This document shows, piece after piece, positions 34,491-42,979 of a stretch of DNA of 64,000 nucleotides. How positions within the stretch are numbered: position 1 is the first letter of the stretch; each line of letters starts with the position of its first letter. The stretch is from Pseudomonas cerasi. Lineage in GTDB: Bacteria > Pseudomonadota > Gammaproteobacteria > Pseudomonadales > Pseudomonadaceae. Position numbers and translations under genes: made by a program. Where the stretch lies: the NCBI RefSeq assembly GCF_900074915.1, contig NZ_LT222319.1, positions 5,449,501 through 5,513,500 on the forward strand. The letters are read 5' to 3'. Below the pieces are notes generated by a model. It was given only the letters and a program-made list of their open reading frames with translations, did not search any database and was not told the origin of the DNA.

Positions 34491-35861
34491 ATGCAGCTAT
34501 CGGGCATTGTGCCGTCGTGGCTCGATATAGAACGACGCATCAGCCGAAGCATGGGCTACCAGCCTGGAGCCAGCTTCCAGCGCAGACTCAACAATGAGCC
34601 GGTTTCAACATTACAGCTCAACCTCCGACGCGTCGGTAATATCAGAAGCGCGTTCAACCGCGCCGAACTGGAAGCGGCCCGCCGGCTTGGGCGGCGTTTC
34701 CTGGATATCGACATCGCCAGCATCATCAACGACCTGATAGACGTGGTCACCCAAATGGCCATGATCGTCGCGGGCAGCACGCTCGCAGGGGGCGCGATAG
34801 GTGCGGGAGTTGGCAGCTTTTTATCGGGTGCAGGCGCGGTGCCCATGGGCATGGCGGGTGCAGCAATAGGCCTGGAGCTCAGCACTTGGATCCTGGGCAT
34901 TCTCGGCCTGGCGTCCATTGCCGAATTCTTCGTCGACGGCCTTCCGCGGATTGTCGACTATTACGTGCGTGGCATCACTGTCGCCTGGGAAGGCACCCGT
35001 GGCGAGCCAGGCCTCAACCCCTTCGGCGGCGACGATCCGCAGGTTGTAGACCGCGCAGCACACCACATCGCCCAAGGCCACGAAGAAGTGGTGGTACTGC
35101 TACTGGGCGCCATCGTCGCCTACCTGACGCGCGGCCGAGGCAGCGCAAGCGTACTTGCCAATGAAATGCAAGCCAGCAAAAAAGGTGCGAAGCTCGGCCA
35201 ATGGATGCTCCAGCACGAAGACGCCCTGACAAGACACCCCGACCTGCAACATGCCGGCCCTCGTAAAAGTGCACTGGACAAACAGGAACCGCCGCCTCCG
35301 CCTCCGCCGCCCAATCGACGTGCGGACGAGCCCGAACCGAAAAGAGCGTCGGGCATGGCGGAGCATGAGGTGCCATGTTTTAGATTAAGTGAAAAGCACC
35401 GCAACCTTGCTAAAAAGTTTGATGACCAGCTAGAAGCTCAGCAAAATGGGTTGAATGACTTGACGGTGAATGATTATCTGAAAGGGCGGAAAGCTTTTAC
35501 GGATGGGGACGTTGTGCGAGACCCTCAGTTGGCTGCAAAGGCGCGCGAGGAATTTCGCAATGAACTAGAGGAAAAAATGCAAGACGAACTAATCTCGGGC
35601 GGAGCTATGCCCGAGTGGGCAGAAGCAACAGCCAAAAAAATGGCCTCAGAAAAAATGGCAACTTTGGCCGCACTGCATAATCCTGATTTATTTGCTGGAG
35701 GGAAAGACATAATTGGTGGTTTTGGTGATCGGAGGATCAACTCTAGCTTGGGTGCACAATGGCCAAGCCGTATTACAGGCTTGGATAGTGCCGCACAGGA
35801 GGTGCCAGAGGCGTTGCGTAGGTCTACCAATATGAATGCCAAACTTAAAAAATGTGAATAG
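34491..35861 (+). CDS. Polymorphic toxin, probable type VI secretion DNase effector with C-terminal Ntox15-type domain
   Basis: A 456-residue protein. Residues about 85-145 are a glycine-zipper membrane segment pair (IVAGSTLAGGAIGAGVGSFL; MAGAAIGLELSTWILGILGL) in an N-terminal region that I take to be the DUF6861 type found on type VI toxins. A proline run (267-274) separates it from the C-terminal domain (about 290-456). That domain has CFRLSEKHRNLAKKFDDQLE, the HxxD motif H396-N-P-D399 in LAALHNPDLFAGGKD, and INSSLGAQWPSRITGLDSAA, matching Ntox15 nucleases such as Agrobacterium Tde1. The 3' part from about 35,380 is markedly AT-richer than the rest, as in exchanged toxin tips. Two immunity-like genes follow. 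No VgrG, PAAR or Hcp gene is nearby. Confidence 0.83.
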   Translation: MQLSGIVPSWLDIERRISRSMGYQPGASFQRRLNNEPVSTLQLNLRRVGNIRSAFNRAELEAARRLGRRFLDIDIASIINDLIDVVTQMAMIVAGSTLAGGAIGAGVGSFLSGAGAVPMGMAGAAIGLELSTWILGILGLASIAEFFVDGLPRIVDYYVRGITVAWEGTRGEPGLNPFGGDDPQVVDRAAHHIAQGHEEVVVLLLGAIVAYLTRGRGSASVLANEMQASKKGAKLGQWMLQHEDALTRHPDLQHAGPRKSALDKQEPPPPPPPPNRRADEPEPKRASGMAEHEVPCFRLSEKHRNLAKKFDDQLEAQQNGLNDLTVNDYLKGRKAFTDGDVVRDPQLAAKAREEFRNELEEKMQDELISGGAMPEWAEATAKKMASEKMATLAALHNPDLFAGGKDIIGGFGDRRINSSLGAQWPSRITGLDSAAQEVPEALRRSTNMNAKLKKCE

Positions 35862-35871
35862 AGGGAAAATT

Positions 35872-36489
35872 ATGGACGAGCACTATGCTTTTTTTCTCAA
35901 AAAGTTCGGCCCGGCGATGGAACGCCGTGAAGTACCCGCATCAAGCATTGCCAAGTATAAACACAGACTCCCTGATCAGCTACTTGATTACTGGGCTGAT
36001 CACGGCTGGAGCGGGTATGCGGAGGGACTTTTCTGGACGGTAAACCCTCAAGATTATGAAGAAATACTTGACCAATGGCTTTCAGACACCAAATTCTGCA
36101 GCCAAGACAATTACCACGTTATAGCTCGAAGTGCGTTTGGAAAACTTTACGTATGGGGTGAGAAAAACGGATTCAGCTTAACTATAACCAGCTCTATGGC
36201 ACGTTATGTAGAACGGGAATCTAAGTTTAAAGGCGACGCACTCGATTTGGGAATAAGAGCATTTTTCTCTACAAAAAGCCCGAAGACCAATGGTTTTGAA
36301 GAACTATTCCTACCCGCTCTTGAAACTCTCGGCTTACTTAAAGCGGATGAAATGTACGGCTTCGTTCCTGCTCTTGCCCTGGGAGGACCGATGGAACTGA
36401 AAAACTTGAAAAAAGTGAAAACTATCAAGCACTTAACATTCCTGTCTCAGCTCTCGCCACTTCAGGACTGGGGGTTTCCAGATGTCTAA
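35872..36489 (+). CDS. Immunity protein, GAD-like/DUF1851 (Tdi1-like), first copy
   Basis: A 205-residue protein matching the GAD-like plus DUF1851 family, to which the immunity proteins of Ntox15 DNase effectors (Tdi1) belong. Motifs are LPDQLLDYWADHGWSGYAEG, FWTVNPQDYEEIL, YHVIARSAFGKLYVWGE and DEMYGFVPALALGGPMEL. The ATG at 35872 has GAGGG upstream and starts 10 bp after the toxin stop. The base composition is AT-rich like the toxin tip. It should neutralise the toxin in the producing cell. Confidence 0.87.
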   Translation: MDEHYAFFLKKFGPAMERREVPASSIAKYKHRLPDQLLDYWADHGWSGYAEGLFWTVNPQDYEEILDQWLSDTKFCSQDNYHVIARSAFGKLYVWGEKNGFSLTITSSMARYVERESKFKGDALDLGIRAFFSTKSPKTNGFEELFLPALETLGLLKADEMYGFVPALALGGPMELKNLKKVKTIKHLTFLSQLSPLQDWGFPDV

Positions 36490-36540
36490 ATCCGGAAACC
36501 GGAGATTAGCCTTCTTCATGACGCTGTCAGTTCGGACTGC

Positions 36541-37161
36541 ATGATGGACGAAGACTTTGCTTTCTTTCTAGAAAAATTTGGCCCTGCGATTGAGCGAGAT
36601 GAAGTTCTGAAGTCAAGCATCATCAGATATAAAAACAAACTGCCTGACCAACTACTGACGTATTGGATAGATCATGGCTGGTGCGGATATGCAGATGGGA
36701 TTTTCTGGACCGTGAACCCTCAAGATTATGAAGAAATACTTGAACACTGGCTTACTGACACAGATATCCATGGATTGGATAATTACCATGTTATCGCACG
36801 CAGCGCTTTCGGAAAGCTTTACGTATGGGGTGAAAGGAAAGGTAGCTGCTTGACTATTAACAGCTATGTAGCCAGATACACTCCTCGTACCTCTAAATTT
36901 ACAGGCGAAAAACTCGATTTCGGAATAAAAGTTTTTTTCTCGTCAAAAAAACCTAATGAAAGCGATTTAGATGATCTATTCAAACCGGCTCTTGAAAAAC
37001 TCGGGCCACTCAAAAGTGACGAAATGTACGGCTTCGTCCCAGCCCTGGCACTCGGCGGTCCGATGGAACTTAAAAATCTACAAAAAGTAAAAACCATCGA
37101 GCATCTAACTTTTCTGTCTCAGCTCTCCCCACTTCAGGATTGGGGGTTTCCCGATCTTTGA
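36541..37161 (+). CDS. Immunity protein, GAD-like/DUF1851, second copy
   Basis: A 206-residue paralogue of the preceding gene (205 if the second ATG is used). The two proteins share long identical blocks, including FWTVNPQDYEEIL, NYHVIARSAFGKLYVWGE and the last 25 residues apart from the final one. They differ most at residues about 98-155. No good Shine-Dalgarno sequence is visible before its ATG, so it may depend on the upstream gene for translation. It may protect against a variant toxin carried by competitors. Confidence 0.83.
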   Translation: MMDEDFAFFLEKFGPAIERDEVLKSSIIRYKNKLPDQLLTYWIDHGWCGYADGIFWTVNPQDYEEILEHWLTDTDIHGLDNYHVIARSAFGKLYVWGERKGSCLTINSYVARYTPRTSKFTGEKLDFGIKVFFSSKKPNESDLDDLFKPALEKLGPLKSDEMYGFVPALALGGPMELKNLQKVKTIEHLTFLSQLSPLQDWGFPDL

Positions 37162-37281
37162 ATACAGCAATGAAATCAATTCTTCACCGCGCTCTTAGCA
37201 TTGCATCGTGGACAAGCACAATGCCTTTCCTCAAAAGCCCTGACTCTATCCAGATTCAGCGAAACGGACTCAGCTCCATTT

Positions 37282-38508
37282 TCATTTCCCGGCCTCCCGA
37301 TCAGCCTCAACAATCGGGGTCGGGAATGGGCTGCGTGCCTTTGCAAACCACCACAGGGCACCCGCCCCGATAACGCTCGTCAGCATGGCCAAACTCAGGA
37401 TGACCTGGCGAATGCCCAAAGGCGCTGCGAGCAGGGCCACCAGCAAACCTGCCAGAGGCTGCGACAGGTTGTTGAGCAACGTGATCACGCCCACCGTCTT
37501 GCCGAAGTCCTGAGGCGGTATCACCCGCTGCCGGAGGGTGCGCATGTAGACGTTGAACATCTTGTCGAAACCGACGATCAACAGAAACCCCAGCGCATAG
37601 CCAATCAGGTTCGGGCTCAGGGCGCTGATAAATGCCCCGATCGCGATCATTGAATACCCGACACCGCCCAGCACCCGCAAAGGCAGCACCACACGGGCCA
37701 GGAAGAACAGGATCACAATAGTGGTCACTGCCCCCGCCGCCTGCAGCCCTGCATAGTTATCTTTGCCTGCGCTGTACTCGCCGATGACCATGGCTGCCGA
37801 GGTCGCCAGCGTGACACCGACGATCAGGTTGACGCCTGCTGCCAGCGTGATGATCTTTTTCAATTCGGCCAGGCCACGGATATGCCCGAACGCAATCCGC
37901 AGTGGCTGCAGCCAGATGTCTTGATGCTGCTCGAACACTTCCAGCTTAAAACAGCCAAGATGTCGCCACGCCAACATGCAGAGGTCTGCCAGCAGGAATA
38001 GTCCGGCGGTCAACAGTACGACCCAGTACCAGGCCCACACCTCAAGTATCAGTGCCGCGACCAAGGGCCCGAGAACCAGCCCTGACTGGTCGGCGATCTG
38101 GGAATAGGACAACGTTTTGGTGTAGCTGTAGTGCTGAAAGATATGCGGCATGAGCACTTCGCGCGCCATGATGCCTTGCGTGGTCAGCACCCCGCACAAT
38201 GCCGAGAGCACCACGAGCCATCCAATGCCACCAAAGAGTGCGTAGAACACCATCGCCAGCACGCAGAGCAATGCCCGGTAGACCTGGCTGATGTGCAGAA
38301 TTCTGATAGGCGAATACTTGTCGCACAGCGCGCCGCACAACGGAAACGCGAGAAACCTCGGTAACGATTCGGCGAAAAACGCCAGCCCCGCCCATGAAGC
38401 GCTGTTGGTGGTCTGGAACACCACCAGCGGCACTATGAACAACAGGATCTGATCCGCCAGCCTGGACAGGAAAAGCGAGATGAAGAAAGCGAGGTAATCC
38501 TTGCGCAT
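37282..38508 (-). CDS. MFS transporter
   Basis: A 408-residue major facilitator protein with about 12 membrane segments. The MFS loop 2-3 motif is visible in GALCDKYSPIRILHISQVYR. It is closer to the enterobactin-exporter-like (EntS/MFS_3) branch, with IADQSGLVLGPLVAALILEV in TM5. The substrate is unknown. The ATG at 38508 has AGGAG upstream. It is convergent with the immunity genes and flanked upstream by a REP cluster. Confidence 0.85.
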   Translation of the reverse strand: MRKDYLAFFISLFLSRLADQILLFIVPLVVFQTTNSASWAGLAFFAESLPRFLAFPLCGALCDKYSPIRILHISQVYRALLCVLAMVFYALFGGIGWLVVLSALCGVLTTQGIMAREVLMPHIFQHYSYTKTLSYSQIADQSGLVLGPLVAALILEVWAWYWVVLLTAGLFLLADLCMLAWRHLGCFKLEVFEQHQDIWLQPLRIAFGHIRGLAELKKIITLAAGVNLIVGVTLATSAAMVIGEYSAGKDNYAGLQAAGAVTTIVILFFLARVVLPLRVLGGVGYSMIAIGAFISALSPNLIGYALGFLLIVGFDKMFNVYMRTLRQRVIPPQDFGKTVGVITLLNNLSQPLAGLLVALLAAPLGIRQVILSLAMLTSVIGAGALWWFAKARSPFPTPIVEADREAGK

Positions 38509-38598
38509 GCAAAACTCCTGTAGGCCGGGACGTGCATCGCTATTAACCGAGCCAGGCGTTGGAGCTTATTGGATTTGCGTGCGTAATGCTTAGAAGAG

Positions 38599-38831
38599 GA
38601 CGCAGAGCGTCCAGAACGGCATACCCACGCGGAGCATGGGTACGATAGTGTTTGCCCGGACACCTCGCGCGCCACCCGTACAGCGATCTCCCTGACGACT
38701 ATCGTTCCTCACGCTCCAGCGTGGGAATGCCTTTCGTGACGCTCCGCGTCACAAATCTGTGCCGCGCCGCACATTCAGGGTCGGACGCGGAGCGTTCAGA
38801 ACGGCATGCGACGCGGAGCGTCGCACGATAG
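38599..38831. repeat. Cluster of REP-type palindromes
   Basis: Three copies of the GACGC-GAGCGTC family lie between the MFS gene and the orphan metQ: about 38599-38649, about 38700-38752 (inverse) and about 38784-38831. The first two face each other and could form a long stem. Together with short unique stretches they fill most of the 345-bp gap. No gene is seen. Confidence 0.88.
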
Positions 38832-38853
38832 TTGGAGGAACGAAAGTCAGTGG

Positions 38854-39636
38854 TCAGAACGCAGGCAGTACCGCGCCGTCGTACTTCTTGTTGATGAAGT
38901 CTTTGACTTCCTGGCTGGTCAACGCTTTCGACAGTTTTTCGATGGCGTCGGTGTGAGCGTTGTCTTCGCGGGTCACGAGGAAGTTCACGTACGGCGAATC
39001 GGCACCTTCGATGATCAGCGCGTCTTTCTTCGGATTGAGCTTGGCTTCCAGCGCGTAGTTGGTGTTGATCAAGGCAAGGTCAACCTGCTTCAACGCACGT
39101 GGCAGTACAGCCGATTCCAGTTCGCGGAACTTGAAATTCTTCGGGTTGGTTGCGATGTCTTTCGGCGTGGACAGGGCGTTGGTCGGATCCTTCAGGGTGA
39201 TCAGGCCACCTTTTTGCAACAGCAGCAGTGCGCGACCTGCGTTGCTGCCTTCGTTTGGAATGGCGATGGTTGCGCCTTCAGGCAAATCAGCCAGCTTCTT
39301 GTACTTGCTGGAGTAGCCGCCGAACGGTTCGACGTGTACGCCCACGCCAGTCACAAGATTGGTGCCTTTGCCCTTATTGAAGCCATCCAGATAAGGCTTG
39401 GTTTGAAAATAGTTGGCATCCAGGCGTTTTTCGCTCAATTGAACGTTTGGCTGCACGTAGTCAGTGAAGACCTTGATTTCCAGGTCCACGCCTTCTTTGG
39501 CCAGGGTCGGCTTGATCAGCTCAAGGATTTCCGCGTGCGGTACTGGCGTCGCGCCGACGACCAGCTTTTCACCTGCGTGAGCCAGGCCAATGGAGAACAC
39601 AGCCGCCAGAGCGGTCAGCAAAAACGTCTTTTTCAT
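38854..39636 (-). CDS. MetQ/NlpA-family substrate-binding protein without adjacent transporter genes
   Basis: A 260-residue periplasmic protein with signal peptide MKKTFLLTALAAVFSIGLAHA. Family motifs are VVGATPVPHAEILELIKPTL, VFTDYVQPNVQLSEKRLDAN and FGGYSSKYKKLADLPEGATI. It matches MetQ more canonically than the protein at 16079. No MetN or MetI is beside it, so it must work with a distant or the 16864-18628 importer. An ATATTCC core lies about 115 bp upstream. Confidence 0.88.
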   Translation of the reverse strand: MKKTFLLTALAAVFSIGLAHAGEKLVVGATPVPHAEILELIKPTLAKEGVDLEIKVFTDYVQPNVQLSEKRLDANYFQTKPYLDGFNKGKGTNLVTGVGVHVEPFGGYSSKYKKLADLPEGATIAIPNEGSNAGRALLLLQKGGLITLKDPTNALSTPKDIATNPKNFKFRELESAVLPRALKQVDLALINTNYALEAKLNPKKDALIIEGADSPYVNFLVTREDNAHTDAIEKLSKALTSQEVKDFINKKYDGAVLPAF

Positions 39637-39839
39637 GCAATGTCCTTAACGAAAATCCGAGAGCGTCATCCAGAAATGACACCTTATTATTCAATGGTTT
39701 GTCACAGCTATCCGAACCCTGCGACATCACGCTGACATTACCGGTGTTTTATATTCCGATAAAATACTTTTTAATCGAGTGCTTATGCTTTTTTGCATCA
39801 GCATCTACTCTACCTCATCAGTACCGTGCTGGGGCGCGC

Positions 39840-40790
39840 TCAAGCAGGACGCCGCGCCAGCTCTGAGGTGACTGTTTCAAGCAGTTGCCTGAGCGCGGAC
39901 AGCTGCCTGCGATCACCACCATCGAGCAATAGCTGCGTCTGGCGCTCGATCAGCGTGAACGGATCGGCGATGTCCGGCAGATTGATATCTTCAGCCCGAA
40001 TTTCATCACCGCTGCTGACCAGCAAGGCAAAGTGAATGACGTTCTCCAGTTCACGGGTATTACCGGGCCAGCTGTGAGCCTCCAGCGTGCGCTGCGCATC
40101 CTCGCCGATCAATTGCACCGGCAGATTCAGACGCTGGCTGTAGATCCCGACAAAATATTCGGCCAGCGGCAGGATGTTGCCCGGCTGCTCGCGCAACGCC
40201 GGCAGATCGAGGCGGCCCTCGCTGAGGTAGTGATAAAGCCGCTCGTGGAATTTGCCGGCAGCCACGGCCTGCGCCAGATCGATACTGGTGGCTGCGACCA
40301 GACGCACATCGACCGGGCTCGGCTGCTGCGCGCCCAATCGCGTGACTTCGTGATTCTCAAGCGCCGCGAGCAGCTTGACCTGAATCGGCAACGGCAGGTC
40401 GCCGATTTCATCCAGATACAAAGTGCCTCCGTTGGCCGAGCCAAACCAGCCTGCGCGGCTGCTGACCGAACCGCTGTGCGCTCCGGCGGCGTAGCCGAAC
40501 AATTCGGCGTCGGCATAGGTCGGGCTGATCGCACCGCAGTTCACTGAAACGAACAAGCCCGAGCGATCACTGCCGCGATGAATATGCCGGGCCAGCAACT
40601 CCTTGCCGGTCCCGGACTCGCCACGGATCAGTACCGGTAGAGAACGGGGAGCCAGTTGCTCCATTTCTTCACGCAATCGGCGCGAGCGTGGGTCGATGAA
40701 CACCAGCGCCTTGGCGCGAATGCTCAGTGGGCTTTTTTCCGCATCGGGAAAGGTCAGCAGCGGTTGGCCGAAGTTTTCGTGAAGGCTCAT
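39840..40790 (-). CDS. Sigma-54 activator-type AAA+ protein, SfnR-like, lacking GAFTGA and DNA-binding domain
   Basis: A 316-residue protein consisting almost only of the AAA+ domain. Walker A is GESGTGKE (57-64) and Walker B is GGTLYLDEIGDLP (DEIG 127-130). The R-finger region is VRLVAATSIDLAQAV and sensor II is HSWPGNTRELENVIHFALL. The sigma-54 contact loop reads GAHSGS (103-108) in place of GAFTGA. No Fis-type helix-turn-helix follows the AAA+ domain; the C-terminus is a 45-residue leucine-rich tail. The family includes SfnR, which controls sulfone use. With the altered loop, direct sigma-54 activation is doubtful. It is encoded just after a hydrolase gene on the same strand. Confidence 0.85.
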   Translation of the reverse strand: MSLHENFGQPLLTFPDAEKSPLSIRAKALVFIDPRSRRLREEMEQLAPRSLPVLIRGESGTGKELLARHIHRGSDRSGLFVSVNCGAISPTYADAELFGYAAGAHSGSVSSRAGWFGSANGGTLYLDEIGDLPLPIQVKLLAALENHEVTRLGAQQPSPVDVRLVAATSIDLAQAVAAGKFHERLYHYLSEGRLDLPALREQPGNILPLAEYFVGIYSQRLNLPVQLIGEDAQRTLEAHSWPGNTRELENVIHFALLVSSGDEIRAEDINLPDIADPFTLIERQTQLLLDGGDRRQLSALRQLLETVTSELARRPA

Positions 40791-40873
40791 GACACACTCC
40801 CGCCTGAGCCCTTGCGATGGCTCAAGCGTTTAAAAAGACGGGACCCGGTGAGTCCGATAAACAGGCTGCCCGG

Positions 40874-41455
40874 TCATGCGCGACGACGCGCGTGTTGCTC
40901 CAGACGGTTTTGCAGGCGGTACAGGTAGGCGAACCCCTGCTCCCAGCGCTGATGACCGGACTTGACGTTGATATGCCCGGCCTGACTCAGAAACCCGACT
41001 TCCGCGCCCCAGTGACGGGCCATTTCCATGGCGCGCTGGGAGCTGACCGCAGGGTCGTTGTCAGAGCTGACAATCTGCGTCGGAAACGGCAACAGATCAG
41101 CAGGGATCGGCGCGAAATTACGCAACGCAGGCGGGCAATTCGGACGCTCGACGTCGGCCGGTGCCACCAGTAGCGCGCCCTGCACCTGACGCAAGGTTTC
41201 CAGCGGCGCGAGTTGAGCCCAATGCGCGACGGTGACGCAACCCAGGCTATGAGCGATCAGGATCACGGGTGTGTCGTGCGCGGCAATCGTGCGCTGCAAC
41301 TCGCCGACCCAGTCTTCACGACGAGGCTTGAGCCAGTCGGCCTGCTCCACGCGTGTGCTGTTGGGCAGGCTGTTCTGCCAGTGGGTCTGCCAATGATCAT
41401 CAGGAGACCCCTGCCAGCCTGGCACGATCAGATACCGGATCGACTCGTTATGCAT
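40874..41455 (-). CDS. RBBP9/YdeN-family alpha/beta hydrolase
   Basis: A 193-residue serine hydrolase. The nucleophile is Ser70 in VILIAHSLGCVTVAHW. The acid is in IVSSDNDPAVSS and the histidine in LSQAGHINVKSGH, the usual RBBP9 arrangement. The N-terminal YLIVPGWQGSPDDHWQTHWQ is diagnostic of the family. The substrate is not known. It lies 83 bp upstream of the SfnR-like gene on the same strand, probably in one transcript, and its promoter carries the TTATTCCTTAGCG block. Confidence 0.88.
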   Translation of the reverse strand: MHNESIRYLIVPGWQGSPDDHWQTHWQNSLPNSTRVEQADWLKPRREDWVGELQRTIAAHDTPVILIAHSLGCVTVAHWAQLAPLETLRQVQGALLVAPADVERPNCPPALRNFAPIPADLLPFPTQIVSSDNDPAVSSQRAMEMARHWGAEVGFLSQAGHINVKSGHQRWEQGFAYLYRLQNRLEQHARRRA

Positions 41456-41505
41456 GGATTCGCCTCCTGCATGTATGCGTTCATGAGACGAGTATAGGGA
41501 TGGAA

Positions 41506-41525
41506 GTTATATTCGCTAAGGAATA
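41506..41525 (-). promoter_or_regulatory. Candidate sulfur-starvation regulator site upstream of the hydrolase gene
   Basis: Read on the minus strand, TTATTCCTTAGCGAATATAA lies about 50-70 bp before the hydrolase start. It matches the block in front of the dioxygenase operon (ATATTCCTTAACG) in 11 of 13 core positions. It suggests shared control, perhaps by CysB. Confidence 0.35.
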
Positions 41526-41571
41526 AGAAGCTATTTGTTAATTCCCCAAACGAATATCAACCAATAGACAA

Positions 41572-41612
41572 AAAAAGAGGCCACTCCCTGCCTTCGAGGA
41601 ACGGCCTCTAAT
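41572..41612 (-). terminator. Rho-independent terminator after the ACS-type MFS gene
   Basis: Read on the minus strand, AGAGGCC pairs with GGCCTCT across a 20-nt loop and is followed by a T run. It lies about 60 bp after the stop of the MFS gene at 41669. Confidence 0.8.
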
Positions 41613-41668
41613 AAAAATCACTTTCAGGGCAAAGACTATCCGTACTTCGTTACAGGATTACGACGGCC

Positions 41669-42979
41669 TCAGGTTGCAGGCACAGTACTCGGGCCCTGCT
41701 CGCCCGCAGGCAGCGGTACCGGCTCGTCGTGCTGCGGGACTTCACGGGCAACGTTCCACACCACGATCGCAGCGACGATGTCGAAGATTGCCAGCACCAC
41801 GAACAGCGGGCTGTAGCCGATTTTGGTGACCAGCACGCCGAACACCATGGTGAACGCCGCCGCCCCGAAAAAGCCGAACATTCCGCCCATCCCGGTCGCT
41901 GTGGCCACCTCGTTCTTGCCGAATGAATCCGAGGTGATCGAATACAGCGCGCCCGACAGGGTCTGGTGGGCAAAACCGCCGATGCACAGCAAGGCAATGG
42001 CGGTGTAGGGGCTTTCGACCAGCCCGATGCACGCCGGCCCGATCATGCAGGAGCAGCCGAACAGCATGACCATCTTGCGCGAGGTGAACAGCGACACCTT
42101 GCAGTACTTGTGGAACAGCGGGCTGAGGTAGCCGCCCAGTACGCAGCCAATGTCAGCCGCCAGAAACGGCAGCCAGGCGAACATCGCGACTTCCTTGATG
42201 TTCATGTGGCGCTCGGTCATCAGGTACAGCGGGATCCACGCATTGAAGGTCTGCCAGGCAGGCTCGGAGAGGATTCGCGCCGAAGCAATCGCGTAGAAAT
42301 TACGGTTTTTGAACAGTCGCTTCCAACTGCCTTTCCGGGCAGGTGCATCCTTCAGACGCGCTTCCTGGCCGCTGAGGATGTAGTCGCGTTCGGCATCGCC
42401 CAGACGCTTCTGATCGCGCGGATGCTTGTACAACAGCAGCCATAGGCCGCTCCACACAATGCCCAGACCGCCAACAATCAGGAACGCCAGCTCCCAGCCA
42501 CTCTGCAGAATGGCCCAGACCACCAGCGGGGGTGCAAGCAATGCGCCGAACGACGAGCCAATGTTGAACCAGCCGATGGCGACCGAGCGCTCTTTGGCTG
42601 GAAACCATTCGGTGGTCGCCTTGACGCCTGCCGGCAGCCCCGCGGCTTCGGTCAGGCCGAGCATGCCGCGGAAGATCGCCAGACTCTGCCAGCCGGTTGC
42701 GAATGCAGCGGCAGCGCAGGCGGCAGACCAGGCGATGGCGAAAATCGCAAAGCCCATCTTGGTGCCGATTGCGTCGATGATGTAGCCCGCCACGGGCTGC
42801 ATGATGGCGTAGCACAATTGCCAGGCGACCACGATGTGCGCGTACTGCTCGGTGGAGATGCTCAGCTCGCTCATGAGCGTCGGTGCTGCGACAGACAGCG
42901 TATTGCGTGCCAGGTAGTTGACGACCAGGCCGGCCGTGACCAGCCCCACCATCCACCACCGAATGCCTTTTATCTTCAT
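41669..42979 (-). CDS. MFS transporter, anion:cation symporter (hexuronate/glucarate-like) family
   Basis: A 436-residue major facilitator protein with 12 membrane segments. Family features are WMVGLVTAGLVVNYLARNTL, IFRGMLGLTEAAGLPAGVKA, TTEWFPAKERSVAIGWFNIG and FGALLAPPLVVWAIL. ACS members carry organic anions such as sugar acids, tartrate or phthalate; the substrate here is not determinable. A FadR/GntR-type palindrome lies about 250 bp upstream, and a divergent AraC regulator follows. No catabolic enzyme gene sits beside it. Confidence 0.88.
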   Translation of the reverse strand: MKIKGIRWWMVGLVTAGLVVNYLARNTLSVAAPTLMSELSISTEQYAHIVVAWQLCYAIMQPVAGYIIDAIGTKMGFAIFAIAWSAACAAAAFATGWQSLAIFRGMLGLTEAAGLPAGVKATTEWFPAKERSVAIGWFNIGSSFGALLAPPLVVWAILQSGWELAFLIVGGLGIVWSGLWLLLYKHPRDQKRLGDAERDYILSGQEARLKDAPARKGSWKRLFKNRNFYAIASARILSEPAWQTFNAWIPLYLMTERHMNIKEVAMFAWLPFLAADIGCVLGGYLSPLFHKYCKVSLFTSRKMVMLFGCSCMIGPACIGLVESPYTAIALLCIGGFAHQTLSGALYSITSDSFGKNEVATATGMGGMFGFFGAAAFTMVFGVLVTKIGYSPLFVVLAIFDIVAAIVVWNVAREVPQHDEPVPLPAGEQGPSTVPAT

